From Pascua guehoae (lineage: Eukaryota; Basidiomycota; Tremellomycetes; Trichosporonales; Trichosporonaceae), in assembly GCA_001600415.1 (NCBI GenBank), contig BCJX01000009.1, forward strand, positions 1,241,925-1,305,924: 64,000 bases of DNA, given 5' to 3'. The position numbers and the translations under genes are program-made. Shown piece after piece: positions 1 through 11,745 of this stretch. Numbering within the stretch: the first letter of the stretch is position 1; every line of letters begins with the position of its first letter. The notes under the pieces were generated by a model, which was not told the origin of the DNA, did no database searches, and worked only from the letters and a program-made list of their open reading frames with translations.

Positions 1-271
1 CCGAAAAATTCTGTCGAGCAGAGGTGTCAGATGGGATGGGACAGACTTGCGTGGCCCAAAAGGGTGGTGGCGAATGACGGCGCACAGACCCCCTTCTCTC
101 CTTTGCAGGATGGGACCCAAGCCCCTGTGGCGCATGTTGCAACGGGCATTGGCACTGGCGTTTGGCGTTTTGTTTCTTTTTTTTTTTCACCAAAGCCAAC
201 AATTTTTTTTTTCAACAACGCCGCGTTCCATCATCCTCGACTTTCTGTTGGCTCATGCTGATACACTCCAG

Positions 272-3200
272 ATCCGTCAATTGGCTGCTGTCGAGTTGAG
301 GAAACGTGTCTCGAAGCTTTGGAAGAAGACCCCTGAGCCTGTGCGCCTTCAGATCAAGCAGAACATCCTTTCTCGCTTGACACAGGAGCCGACGTGAGCT
401 AGGCTGGGAGACTAAAAGCCCAAACTGGTGTGCTGACTGGTACTTAGTCGCATCGTTCGCCACTCTCTTGCCCGTGCCGTGTCTGCTATTGCCGACCATG
501 AGCTCACTGTCAACCCCCCTCAGTGGCCCGACCTCATGCCCGGCCTCTACCAGGCCGCGCAGTCCCCAGACGTGACCCACCGTGAGACTGCCATCTACGT
601 CCTGTACTCGCTCCTTGACACGGTCATGGACTCGTTTGAGACTCAGCTCAAGACCATGTTTGAGCTCTTCTCCAAGAGCCTCGTCGACCCCGAGTCTGGT
701 GTTGTCCGCACCACCACCCTCCGTGCCCTCGGCAAGGTCGCCGAGAACATTTCTGGCGACGACAAGAACGACGTCAAGGCGTTCAGCGACCTCATTGTGC
801 CCATGCTCAAGGTCCTCCAGCAGGCCGTTGCCGACGGTGACGACGAGGGTGTGAAGAACGCCTACGATGTCTTTGAGACGCTCCTCATCATTGAGGCACC
901 TTTGGTTTCCAAGCACGTGTCCGAGCTTGTCCAGTGCTTCCTCGGCATTGCTGCCAACCAGGAGGTTGACGAGAGCATGCGCTGCGGTGCTCTCAACGTT
1001 CTCGCCTGGATTGTTCGCTACAAGCGCTCCAAGGTCCAGGCTCTTGGCCTCGCCAAGCCCATCATTGAGGGCCTCCTCCCCATTGGCTGCGAGGACGACC
1101 CGGAGGACGTTGACGAGGACTCTCCGTCGCGCCTTGCCTTCCGCTGCCTCGACGCTCTCGCCCAGGCCCTCCCCCCCATGCAGGTCTTCCCTGTCCTCTC
1201 GGCACAGCTCCAGACCTACATGTCGTCGCCCGACATGCGCATGCGCAAGTCGGCGCTCATGGCCTTTGGTGTTTCGGTCGAGGGCTGCTCCGAGTTTATC
1301 CGCCCCCACGTCGACCAGCTCTGGCCTGTCATTGAGGGCGGTCTCCAGGACCAGGAGGTTGTTGTTCGCAAGGCTGCCTGCATTGCCCTGGGTTGCCTCT
1401 GCGAGTGGCTCCCGGAGCCCTGCGCCCTGCGCCACGCCACCATTGTCCCCATTCTCTTTGACCTCATTGTCGACCCCAGCACGCAGAAGAACGCCTGCAC
1501 GTGCCTCGACTCGTACTTAGAGATTCTCGGTGACGACATTGTCAACTACCTTCCCCTTCTCATGGAGCGTCTTCTCATCCTCCTCGAGAACGGCCCCATC
1601 CCCGTCAAGATCACCGTCACTGGTGCTATTGGCTCGGCCGCGCACGCCGCCAAGGACAAGTTTGGCCCTTACTTTGAGCAGACCATCAAGCGTCTCGTGC
1701 CGTTCATTACCCTCACTGGCACCGACGAGGAGAGCGACCTCCGTGGTGTCGCGACCGACACGATTGGCACCATTGCCGAGGCTGTCGGCGCCGAGCTCTT
1801 CCGCCCCTACTTCCAGGACATGATGAAGGCGTCGTTTGAGGCCCTCACCATGGACAACACTCGTCTCCGCGAGTCGTCGTTCATCTTCTTTGGTGTCATG
1901 GCCCAGGTCTTTGAGGGCGAGTTTGCCGTCTACCTCCCCCAGTGTGTTCCCGCTCTCGTGGCCTCGTGCCAGCAGAACGAGACCTCGGACGAGTTCCTCG
2001 ACGAGGGCGAGGGTGGCGCTGCCAACGCCCGCGCCGCCGCCGAGGCGTTTGCCACTGGCGAGAACGTCAAGGACGAGGAGGAGGACCTCGAGGAGGAGAC
2101 CGACCTCGACGCCTTAGAGGCCATGTTCGCCAAGGTCAACTCGGCCGTCGCCATTGAGAAGGAGGTTGCCGCCGACACCATTGGCGAGCTCTTTGAGGCC
2201 ACCAAGGCGCCCTTCCTTCCTTACATTGAGGAGACCATGCAGGTCCTCATCGACCTCCTCGACCACTACTACGAGGGTATCCGCAAGGCTGCCGTCGGCG
2301 CGCTCTTCCAGTTCATCAAGACCTTCTACGAGCTCTCGGACCCCACCCAGTGGGTCCCTGGAGCTGTCGTCCAGGTTCCGTTCCACGCCGACGTCAAGAA
2401 GCTTGTCGAGCACATTCTTCCCCACATCTACGACGCGTGGCGTGTCGAGGACGACCAGTGCGTATCATTTCTGCTCCCCACCCCCACACTCCAAATGATG
2501 AGATTTCATAACTCAGCTCACCTCGAACACAAAATCGTGTTATGAGAAGAAAGTTATATCTGACTCCCTACCCCCTCTCCCCCTCTCTTTCTGCACCTCG
2601 TCCTGGAACGCAGGCTAACGTGCAGGTCGGTCGTCATCCTCATCTGCTCGGAGCTTGCGTCGACGATGACCAAGTGCGGCCCCGCCCTTGTCGAGGGCCG
2701 TCTCGACGAGACTGCCACCCTCGCCATCGAGATCCTCGAGAAGAAGTCGCTTTGCCAGCAGGACCCCGACGGAGACGACGAGGGTGCCGGTGCCGACGCC
2801 GACTCGTCCGAGTACGAGTCTGCGCTCGTCTCGAACGCTACCGACATCTTTGGCGCCATGGCCACCATCCTCGGCGGCGACTTTGCCCAGGCCTTTGACA
2901 AGGTCCTTCCTCTCATTGCGCAGTACGCCCAGCCCAAGCGCGTCGCTACCGAGCGTTCGATGGCTGTCGGCTCGCTTGGCGAGATTATTGTTGGCCTCAA
3001 GTCTGGCGTCACCCCCTACACTGCCCAGCTGCTCGAGATTATCTCGCGCGGTCTTCAGGACGAGGAGGCTGATGTCCGCTCCGACTCTGCGTTTGCTGCC
3101 GGTGTTCTTGTCCAGAACTCGGACGCCGACCTGTCGGTCCACTACCCTGCCCTCCTCCAGGTCCTCTCGCCCTTCTTCCACCCTCCCGAGCACTCTGCGC

Positions 3201-3550
3201 CCGCCGTCTACAACGCGCGCGACAATGCTGCTGGTGCCGTCGCCCGCATGATTGTCAAGAACGCCGCGGCGCTCCCGCTCGACCAGGTCGTTCCTCTGAT
3301 CGTCTCGGTCATGCCCCTGCAGTTTGACACGCTCGAGAACCGCGCAGTGTACAACGCCATCTTTGCGCTCTTCCGCTCGTACCCCCAGACGCTCGAGTCG
3401 CAGATTGACGCTCTGCTCAAGGCGTTTGCCCACAACCTCAACCCGGAGAACCGCGACGAGACGCACGACGAGACGCGTGCCGAGCTCGCCGCCCTCGTCG
3501 AGCACCTCAAGCAGAGCGTGCCCGACAAGGTCGCCGCCGCCGGCCTCTAG
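272..3550 (+). CDS. KAP123: Importin beta family karyopherin (Kap123/importin-4 type), 5' end outside the window
   Basis: Nuclear import receptor of the importin-beta family, which in yeast carries ribosomal proteins and histones through the nuclear pore. Visible exons are 272-393, 448-2457 and 2626-3550, giving 1018 codons plus TAG. The first visible exon begins IRQLAAVELRKRV, the conserved segment near the end of the first HEAT repeats, after a typical branch point and CAG acceptor. Both introns (394-447 with GTGAGC, 2458-2625 with GTGCGT) keep phase. The whole protein is HEAT-repeat helices; an acidic loop (KDEEEDLEEETDLD) lies about midway. Kap123 proteins are about 1100 residues, so roughly 50-90 N-terminal residues are missing. 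No exon could be recognised in 1-271, which is T-rich and probably intronic. Codon usage is strongly C/G-ending, as expected of a highly expressed gene. Confidence 0.93.
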
Positions 3551-5366
3551 ACTTGAAGAGACGAATGAGCAGTGTTTTGTTGTTCCACCGCGCTGGTTGG
3601 ACCGCATCCATCCATCCCATTCCCCCCTGCACCGCCCAATATTCCCCCGATACACCGTCTCCCAGTCTCAGTCTCGTCCATGTGCATTCTCTCGAGGCCC
3701 CAGGCGGGCGACATACGCCACAACCACGACCCTAATGCCCGGGAACTCTAGCAAGATTTTGTGTGAAGTACTCATACCCTCCATAGCTTTCACTCATGTA
3801 GACGTGCATTCGTACGCAGCGTGGGTCACGAACCACTGGGGCATGGGAGGGCAGGAGGTGGTGAGGGCAGGGAGGGCACGTTAGGCTGTGGAAACGCGAG
3901 GCTGTGGGATTTGTGTGGGCCTGTACAGTACGCTACAGTAGATAGAGATTAAGACGAATCGTTGGACAGAATAGACGTGGAGTGGGGCGGGGTGGATGTG
4001 ACCAAGCTCATGCGGTCCTGTCATGCCATGCAGCCCAGCCATACACGCGTGTGGCTGTCAGTTGCAAGTTGGTTGCAGCCGACAATATGCAGGAGAACGC
4101 CCAGACCAGAAAGAGGACGACAGTATGACCCGGTGACATTGCGCTGCCCTTGTCTTGTGTGGTAGTATTCCAAAAGAGAAATGAGCAACGTAAAGACATA
4201 TATGACACGGCTGACCTTGAGTAGATGCGTGGTCCGTGCCAACTACAGCTTTGGAACGAGCAGATGGCACAACCAAGTCGGACGTAGGTCACAGACTACT
4301 CGGGGCGTTCCAACCAGACCACGACCCAGTATAGCAGCCCCGCCGAAAACAGCCACCCCATCCCGCCCAAATCACAAACGCAAACATACCAGAAACACCA
4401 CCTTGAGCGCGACAACATAACGCGGGTTCAACATTAAAGTACGCAGATGCCCACGTGGGCGAGAGCAAAAGGTAAGGCCACTTCGATACGTCGAGTGTGC
4501 GTGTCCAAGACAGAGAAACCGCGGCAGCGAAGGTGCACGAGGCGGGATTACCGAATGGCCTCGGTCTGCGACGGGAACAGCGAGCAGCGTTTTCGGACCC
4601 GCGCACACGTACACTCTAGGGCATGTCCTGGTCGCCATCCAGGACCGAGGAGGCTGGGGACCTAGGGGCTTTGGGGGGCTGGACTATGGGGAGCGGGGAT
4701 GGCGCGCTCGGCCCGCAACGGCCAGCGTAAACGCGACTCGGGCGTTGTGGGCCAATAGAGAGACTCGCGGGACTTGGGCGGGACTGGTCCCCGGTTAACG
4801 ACGGTGAGTAGGACAACGGGGGGCTCCGCCGACCGAGGACGGCCCAAACGGCGGCGCAAAGGTGGGATCTGGAAGATCAGGAAGGGTACGCCGACAACGC
4901 CGAGCCACGAGCTATGGCGTCGCTACCGAATGCAATGGTCGACGAGTCGACGTCGCAGCGACGACGGGGGGCTTGGGGAGAAACGACCGCGGCCGGGCTG
5001 GGGCCAAGGTCGACGCGCCAAACGACGCAGCGGCAGTGGACGGCGTGCTCAAGGGTGGTGGGCGTCAAAGTGCCCAGCAGTCTCGGACTCGCGAGCACGC
5101 GGCCTTGACTGTGCCCGATCAACCGAATGGGGCCGGGTCCTCGCCGCGGTGGGCGGCTGCGTGAACCCCTGCACCGTCCAGCGCCGAGCCGCACGCCGCG
5201 ACGTCTTCCCAGCTTCCATATAAATTATGCACGCGGCATTGAGGCCGAGGCAGGTTATCGCGTCGAGTGGGGCGACGGCGGCGTGGGTACTGACCATGTG
5301 GGTGTCAATGCTGCTGGCTCTCGAAGCGTGCTGGGCATTTTTGTGAGCGGACGCGTGCGCGTGGCT

Positions 5367-5426
5367 TGTCATTGTCGGTGTCATTGTCGGTGTCATTGTT
5401 GGTGTCACTGTCGGTGTCATTGTCGG
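5367..5426. repeat. 12-bp tandem repeat, 5 copies
   Basis: Five head-to-tail copies of TGTCATTGTCGG with two single-base variants. The period is a multiple of three, so open frames pass through it, but nothing suggests that it is translated. Confidence 0.85.
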
Positions 5427-5689
5427 CGCGATAAGGCCTGGCATACCAAGTGCTATGTCCACCCATCGGCCATGGCATCCTTCCACGCGTCGGTTGTGAA
5501 ACGTATCCAAACACACCGCCCCGCGCGCAAACATCACAGCGGGCCGGCCGCACGTCAACACGACTGGCGTCCCGTACCAGGCCACACTGCCAGCACCTTG
5601 TTCCTGCCGAAGCGCGCGGTTGACAAGTAGGCAGCCGATAGAGACCCGAGTACTGTCAATAATACCTCGCCCGCACACACTCGCGCACA

Positions 5690-6480
5690 CACCAGTGTCG
5701 GACCTGACAATATGGGAGTATTGAAGGGTGCAGAAAAATGACACACTGGCCAACAGCCGTGGTCGACATCTCGCGTCTCTTGTCGTCTCTGCCGGTAAGA
5801 GAGGGCGGTGTTGTATGAACTGCCCCGTGATTCCTCACCCCTTTGGTCCGTATCGACTCGCAGACGCGCGACACTAGAGCAGCCGATATCCAGAGTACAA
5901 ACCCCTACCGACCACATTCGACGTACGCACAGTGCCGACCTGACAAAACACACACCCCGTGTGCAGGAAAAAGTGGCCCGCGGTCGATGTCTGTGTGCTG
6001 AAGAGGGCGCTATGAACTGCGCCGTGAGCGATACACCCGGCCAAGGTCAGCTCGTTGCAGCCGCGCGAGGTCTGGAGGCAGCCGACGGAGAGGGACTGGA
6101 GCCAGCCCATGCGCTGGCCGTGCACGTTCGTAGGCACACAGTAGACCTGGCAGAAGGGAGTGTAGGTAAAAAAAAATGCCACCCGGTTGACGTCTGTCGG
6201 CAATACCGAGGGCGGTGGAATCTGACCTGCACCACGAGTGATACGTAACCTCTTTGGCCAATGTCGACTCGCAGTTGGGCGATATCTGCAGGCAGCCGAT
6301 GTAGAGCGAGTACGAGGCAGCCGTTGCAGAGCGAGTACAGCCAACCTATGCCGACTTGGCACACATCCGACCCGTACGCTGCGTAGACCTGACAATGCCA
6401 GGGGTCAATACACCCGGTGTGCAGAAAATGGCGGGCGCAGTGGTTGGCAAGAACTAGGCGATGGTGTGTATTGCGCTGTA
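5690..6480. repeat. Degenerate tandem repeats of about 210-245 bp, three units plus a partial
   Basis: Units begin near 5690, 5931, 6139 and 6384, each with a block like GACCTGACAA, followed by GTGTGCAGAAAA, then TGCCA, GTCGACGTCT-like and GAGGGCG blocks. Two units also share CTTTGGCCA...GTCGACTCGCAG and GCAGCCGAT. The copies are strongly diverged and differ in length. A related fragment (AAAAATGCCACCC then TCGACGT) recurs near 8352-8380. No coding capacity or terminal repeats typical of a transposon were found. Confidence 0.65.
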
Positions 6481-8460
6481 ATGGCGGCGCCGACGAGTGC
6501 AAGCGACCAGATTGTAGCGAGGACCACGCACTCGCGTACTCATGCGCGTCGGCGTTGCACAGTACAGTAGAGCAGCTGGCCAAGCGCGTGCTCTTGCCCA
6601 CTCCCCCCCTGACTTGGAACCACCTCGCAAACGTCTCCATCATCGTTACTGTCAAGACCGAGTTTGTACATGATCGGGCGTGATCGGTCCACGCCCACCT
6701 GGGGGCCCCCGTTGTCCGCTGTGGCACGCGCAGATGCGCCGCCACGCCCAGTGATGTCACTCGCGCCGTGCCCGCCGTGCTCGCAATTCAATTCAGGATT
6801 CTGGCACGCGGGTTGCTTTATTCTTTTTCGATTGTCTTTGCCCAAGGTTTGGTTTTGGACACGTCAGGACGACGTGAGGACGTTCACGTCAGCCAAGCTC
6901 GCGCGAAGCAGACATGCTCCATCTGCCCATCGTGTGAGACTCGGCATACGCGCCGCTGAAGAGTTGGACGAGTTGGAGTGTGGAGGGTAGAGTCGTCCGC
7001 GAACGGAGCCAAGACGGCCTGGCACCACGCGTCCATTGTGCCTGCATGGGCGGGCAACTCTAATCCATCAGGGGTGGTGGTGACTTTTTTCTCGCCTTGA
7101 CGTACATGTTACGCCAGAACGGAGCCAGAAGGACCAAAGCGAGCCAGAAACAGAAACCAAAAAAAAACCTTCAGATCCCCATGTTTTAGGGTTGTTTGTG
7201 TTTTCTAATCTCCACATGCAGGCACGCCTAGGCACACGTCCTTTTACCCTCATCCCTGGTGCCCTGTGTCTTGGTTTCCCCGGAGGCCATGGAGGGAGGG
7301 TGGTGCGAGCGTGCGAGCGTGCGAGGCTACGGGCCGTAGTATACAGGCACAGCGAGGCACAAGGATATCCATGGCCGAATTCAAGGGGTGGGGGACGTGA
7401 TCGGGCTGCGGGCGTGGCGCGTTGTGGTGTGGTGTCTGTTCAGATGGGTTTGTGTTGAAATGGTGGAGTATGTGGTTGACGCCATCAGCCGGGGTAGCCG
7501 AGGATAGGGACGCACGACTGGACACTGCCAACCGGCCATTATTCAAGCAAGATAAAAATGGGACACGCAAAGCGGGATACCGCGGGATGAACGAAGGGAC
7601 GGACGAGAAATGCCATTTCGCCCAAACCCAGGCGCACCAAGGCTGACCCGACGCTTTCATTCAATGGAACAAGGAAGCAGACGCAGACACAGACGCAGAC
7701 GCGTAACGGATGGGGCGATGACCACGACCCCGACCCCAACCCCGACGTCGGCTCGCGCGTAAAAACAAAAGCATCCAAACGGGTACATTGACCACGACGT
7801 CCTCTGCCCCCGGGACCCCTCCGCTCCCGTACGTACGTACGACGACTGCCGCGGACAAGACCCGGCGGGAGCACGGCGTGACGTCCCCGTCCGCGCATGC
7901 GGGCCAGCTCCATGCGCGCGTATCGCGTGTTCTGGTACCCCTCGGGTCGTCGGGTGGAGACCGATAGCCGAGTAAGCTTGCGTCGAGGCGGGTTTTGGCG
8001 TACGGCGGGGTTTTTGCCAGTGGACGAGGACGTGGGGTGTTCCGGGATTTACGGACGTTGATGAGGTCAGGTTGTTTATGAGCTGCATGATGTGCAGATG
8101 TGGCAGTGATGTGGCAGATACGCCGGGAGTGTGAGAGAGAATAGGCATGTTACCGTAGGACTACAAAGTGGACGACCGTTCCCTTGTGCTGGATGATGCC
8201 ACCTTGTATAGCACCTTGTACAGTATGCGCCGGCTTGGGCTTGCGTCTTACGGAGCGTTCTGGGACTGGGTTTGTTTCCGACCAGACGGCCTGGTGACCA
8301 TGGGAGATGGTGGGGGCTGGTCTTACTCGAGTTGTCCGCTCAGATGACGAGAAAAATGCCACCCACTCGACGTACAGACATGCTGTGTTTTACCCACGAG
8401 TATGTCCTCTGGTGGCACCATGAAACCGTGCCACATGCCTAGTGTCAAGAGGCGAGCTCG

Positions 8461-8538
8461 GCAACTCCACCTCGCAACTCCACCTCGCAACTCCACCTCG
8501 CAACTCCACCTCGCAACTCCACCGCGCAATTCCACATC
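8461..8538. repeat. 13-bp minisatellite, 6 copies
   Basis: Six head-to-tail copies of GCAACTCCACCTC; the first four are identical and the last two carry substitutions. Identical internal copies imply recent slippage or unequal exchange. It lies in a gene-free region. Confidence 0.9.
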
Positions 8539-9179
8539 ATGAAACACGTCTCGATCGCACAGGGTGATGCCATTTCTGTCCAGGTGTAGTCCATAATAGA
8601 AGCATTGTCGTCACAAGTTGGTTGTCGGCGGTTGCCTGGGCCCAAGCAACTATGTGCCGACTGTGCGGGGTCACTAGTGTGTCGCGCGTGCTCTCCCCAT
8701 CACAGGTGGTTCGATACCAGTGCATACCCTTGCCGACAGCGATACCAGTCTCTGCCACCAAGCACGCAGAGCGCAAGCAGAGCACCGTTTTTAGTGCACC
8801 GTGTTTAATGCGGTGCGGGACACTGAGCAAGACAAAAACATGTGGTGCGAGACTCTAAATACGAGCCACCGAGCCCAGCGTCTGAAAACAAGTCCGCCGC
8901 ATAGCCAGTTGCAAGTGGCAGTCTGGACCTTGTGGGCGCATCTGTATCAGTTGAAAAGGCTCTAGGATGCTGGCGGCTCGTACATTAATTCGAGTCCTCG
9001 CCTGCTCACCCGCCCGAGCACGATCGTACACCATGCATTGGCAGCCTGCTCTTCCTCGGCCTTGTCTGCCACCACGAACAAGAGCTGATACAGGCCCACT
9101 GTCAAACTCGACCCATTCCCACACATGTCCGTGTTCCTCCTTGCTCCCTCCCACTCGGAGAGGCTCCCCCTCCCCGCCC

Positions 9180-10476
9180 TCACCCATCAAACGCCACAAA
9201 CTCAATCTCCACATCCGTCCCCCCCGCCGGCAACTGCGCGACGCCCACACACGTGCGCGCGGGCTTGGGGTTGGGCATCATGTCCTTCCACACGTCGTTG
9301 ACGGCGTCAAAGTCACGGCTCAGGTTGGACAGGTAGATGTTGGCCTTTACGACGTGGGCGAGTGTCATGTTGGACGCTTTGAGGACGGCCTCGAGGTTCT
9401 GTGTGTTAGGGGGTTCTACCGTGCGGTGCGGTGTTGGGGGGAGGGGTGGGTACGGTGTGGGTAGTGTACATGTCCTTGGTGCAGCTTTGGGGGGTTGACT
9501 GCTGGCGGTGGCGATGTGGGGAGGAGGGATGGCACGGCGACGAGGCAACAGAGCGTGCGTGCTTCCAGCCCAGTCGGGGTTTACGCTTGTGTCCTGCGCA
9601 TCTCGGCCCAGAGGTCTTCCACTCGTCGCAATGCGGCCCACCCCCGTTCCCTCACAAGCACGATACTCGGGACCAACCACCAGCACCACGACTGGTCCCG
9701 CTCCGTGTGGGCGTTGATGGCGATACGTCCCCAACCCGCATGGAGGCAAAGCACCAGTCACGCCTCAACGTTTCACAGAGCCAGAGTCAGAGTCACCCAC
9801 AGAACGCAGAACACAGATCATCTGAGGCGTACGCGTGGGCATCACCCTCTCCCCCCTCTCCCCTCCCCTCCCCCCGACCCGACCCCAACCACCAGCCCAA
9901 CTCGCCCCCAACTCGCCCCCAACTTGCCCCCAGCTCGCCCCCAACTCGCCCCCAAGACCGCCCCAATCCACCGTGACCACCCGCCCACCAACCTGGATAA
10001 CCTGGCGCGTCCGATCCTGCACGGTCCCCTCGACCATCTTGCCCTCCTTTGTCATCCCGACCGAGCCCGACGTGTAGACATAGTGGCCCGCGCGCACGGC
10101 TTGCGAGTACTGCGTGTCAGCCCGGGTCTGGGTGCCACGGTAATGTGTGTGGTGCGGTGTGCTAGAGTGCAGAACGGTAGCGCGTGTGAAATGCGGCCAG
10201 TGTCGTGCCCAAGTGGGACGCGACGGCTGAGATGGGTTGGCGCGATGTTCCCAGAGGCGCACAGTCGCTTCATCCACCATGCCAGGCTAGAACAAAGCAA
10301 TGCAGCGCAGACCAAAGCGCGATCGATTGGACCACGACTAGACTGTCCCATGTCCCATCCTTTCGCCGCCCGTGCTCATCCCCGACACTCGGCCGCGGCC
10401 CGTCTATCCACTGCTCACTCACGATGCCGGGGAGCGCCTTGGGCGCGTCCTCGGTGACGGTGTACTGGGCGGGCAT
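9180..10476 (-). CDS. RidA/YjgF/YER057c family enamine-imine deaminase
   Basis: Small RidA-fold protein of 129 residues. The family hydrolyses reactive enamine/imine intermediates (such as 2-aminoacrylate) made by PLP enzymes and forms trimers, often mitochondrial in fungi. Exons are 10423-10476, 9993-10109 and 9180-9398; all junctions are phase 0. The ATG gives MPAQYTVTEDAPKALPG, then YSQAVRAG and YTSGSVG, and after the second intron NLEAVLKAS and VVKANIYL, the usual order of RidA blocks. The catalytic-region arginine is present in PARTCVGVAQLP, and the protein ends in EIEFVAF like the family. The first intron is 313 bp and the second 594 bp, large for this genome; the second contains an 11-bp C-rich tandem repeat. 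Length matches the family exactly. Whether it is the cytosolic or mitochondrial paralogue cannot be read from the sequence, since no clear transit peptide is present. Confidence 0.9.
9895..9960. repeat. 11-bp C-rich tandem repeat inside the RidA second intron
   Basis: About six imperfect copies of CAACTCGCCCC in the 594-bp intron of the RidA gene. This expansion explains part of the unusual intron length. Confidence 0.75.
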
Positions 10477-11745
10477 GCTAGTGATGTATCTGAGCGTATA
10501 GGTGGGCGATGCGTGTCCGTCTGCACTATTTTATACCATCTAGAGGGAGACTTGGATGCATCCATGCCTGCAGGCGCCTGCATGGCATGGCGGCGTGGTG
10601 GCCGACGTCATGCGGACGCCGCCGCCGGCCGCTGGCCGCTGCGTGCCGTTATTTGCCGCGTCGTGCCTCACGGTTGCTAGGCTGCATGCTGGCTTGTCTG
10701 GTGGGGACGGGGTTGCTCTGTGCAACTGTGGTACGAGGAACGACTAGTACTGGTAACTCGGAGCTCTTGCTCGGCAGCGCGGCATCCGGCGCTCCTCGTG
10801 CTCCTCGTGCTCGTGCGTGGTAGCGGTGCATGCCGAGCATGCCGAGTTCAGGTAGCTGTTGCCCCGCGTTCCCACAAACCTAGGAACCGTTGTGAACATC
10901 CCGTAGCGTCGGGGGGTTGTCGGCGTGGCTGGGGTGGCTCCGAGGCATGGATGGACACTAGCGTCGGGCTGTTCACAGTACTGCTGCCTAGTTCCAGGCC
11001 GTGATCAGATCCCTTTCGACGACGCTAGTGATTTAAATTATCAAAGCTTCTACGGTACAGCCCCACCCCGGCGCACTGCACGGATATCCGCCAGATTACT
11101 CTGATAACCTGAGGCGCTTGTCCCTCCATCGTCGGCCGTCTCCAAGCAACCAAAAGGGCACACGACGCGCGTGTCGGTTCCCACAAACCACTCAGTTGCA
11201 CGCCGTTTGTACCAATACAGTCTCAAGAGCTTTGACACCCCCGCTGAAAGCACCTCCTGCATACTACAAGCTACATAGATGTATCGCTACACATACTCAC
11301 AATCCACTCACTCGGCCTACTGCATAGTAGCAAGAGCGAGTGCGAGGAGAGTCCCTCGCGTGAACAAGGTTTCACCTCAGAAACGAAAACAGACGAAACG
11401 GGACAGGGAAAGGGCGGCGACAGGCTCGCGCCCATGCGCCAGGAGCCGGATGCCAGGACAACTCGGGTTTCACATTGTCTGATGGTCAGCACAGTGTCGC
11501 TCACGATCCATGCGGGGTGACTCACCAAACGAGGTCCGGCGGCAGATGAACAATAAGACGCGCCCGCGGGCGTGTGTGCACGCAGATGCGCATTCCGCGG
11601 CACCCCGGCAATAGTTGGCGGCCTTGTTGAGTAAAGAATATGATGGCAATAGAGAAGAAAGGAATAGTGATAGGAGGAAAGCACTGGATGGTTGGGAGAT
11701 GTCGATGGCCACCGCAGTGGGGGGATCGCTTGCCACAAGACTCGA
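10477..11745. other. Intergenic region between RidA promoter and CON7-like 3' end
   Basis: About 1.3 kb holding the upstream region of the RidA gene (minus strand) and the downstream region of the CON7-like gene. No open frame with coding character was seen. Confidence 0.55.

Larger units (their letters stand above)
3551..9179. other. Long intergenic region without a recognisable gene
   Basis: No open frame here shows family motifs, the C/G third-position bias of neighbouring genes, or a consistent exon chain. The stretch holds a 12-bp tandem repeat (5367-5426), a diverged ~240-bp repeat family (about 5690-6480, with a related piece near 8340-8400) and a 13-bp minisatellite (8461-8538). The first few hundred bases after 3550 are presumably the KAP123 3' region. 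Confidence 0.6.

Noticed and set aside
212..1435. 407-codon minus-strand frame over KAP123
   Set aside because: Shadow frame; HEAT-repeat sequence is clear on the plus strand.
5367..8538. CRISPR-like array from the short repeats
   Set aside because: Units are directly tandem without unique spacers and the genome is eukaryotic.
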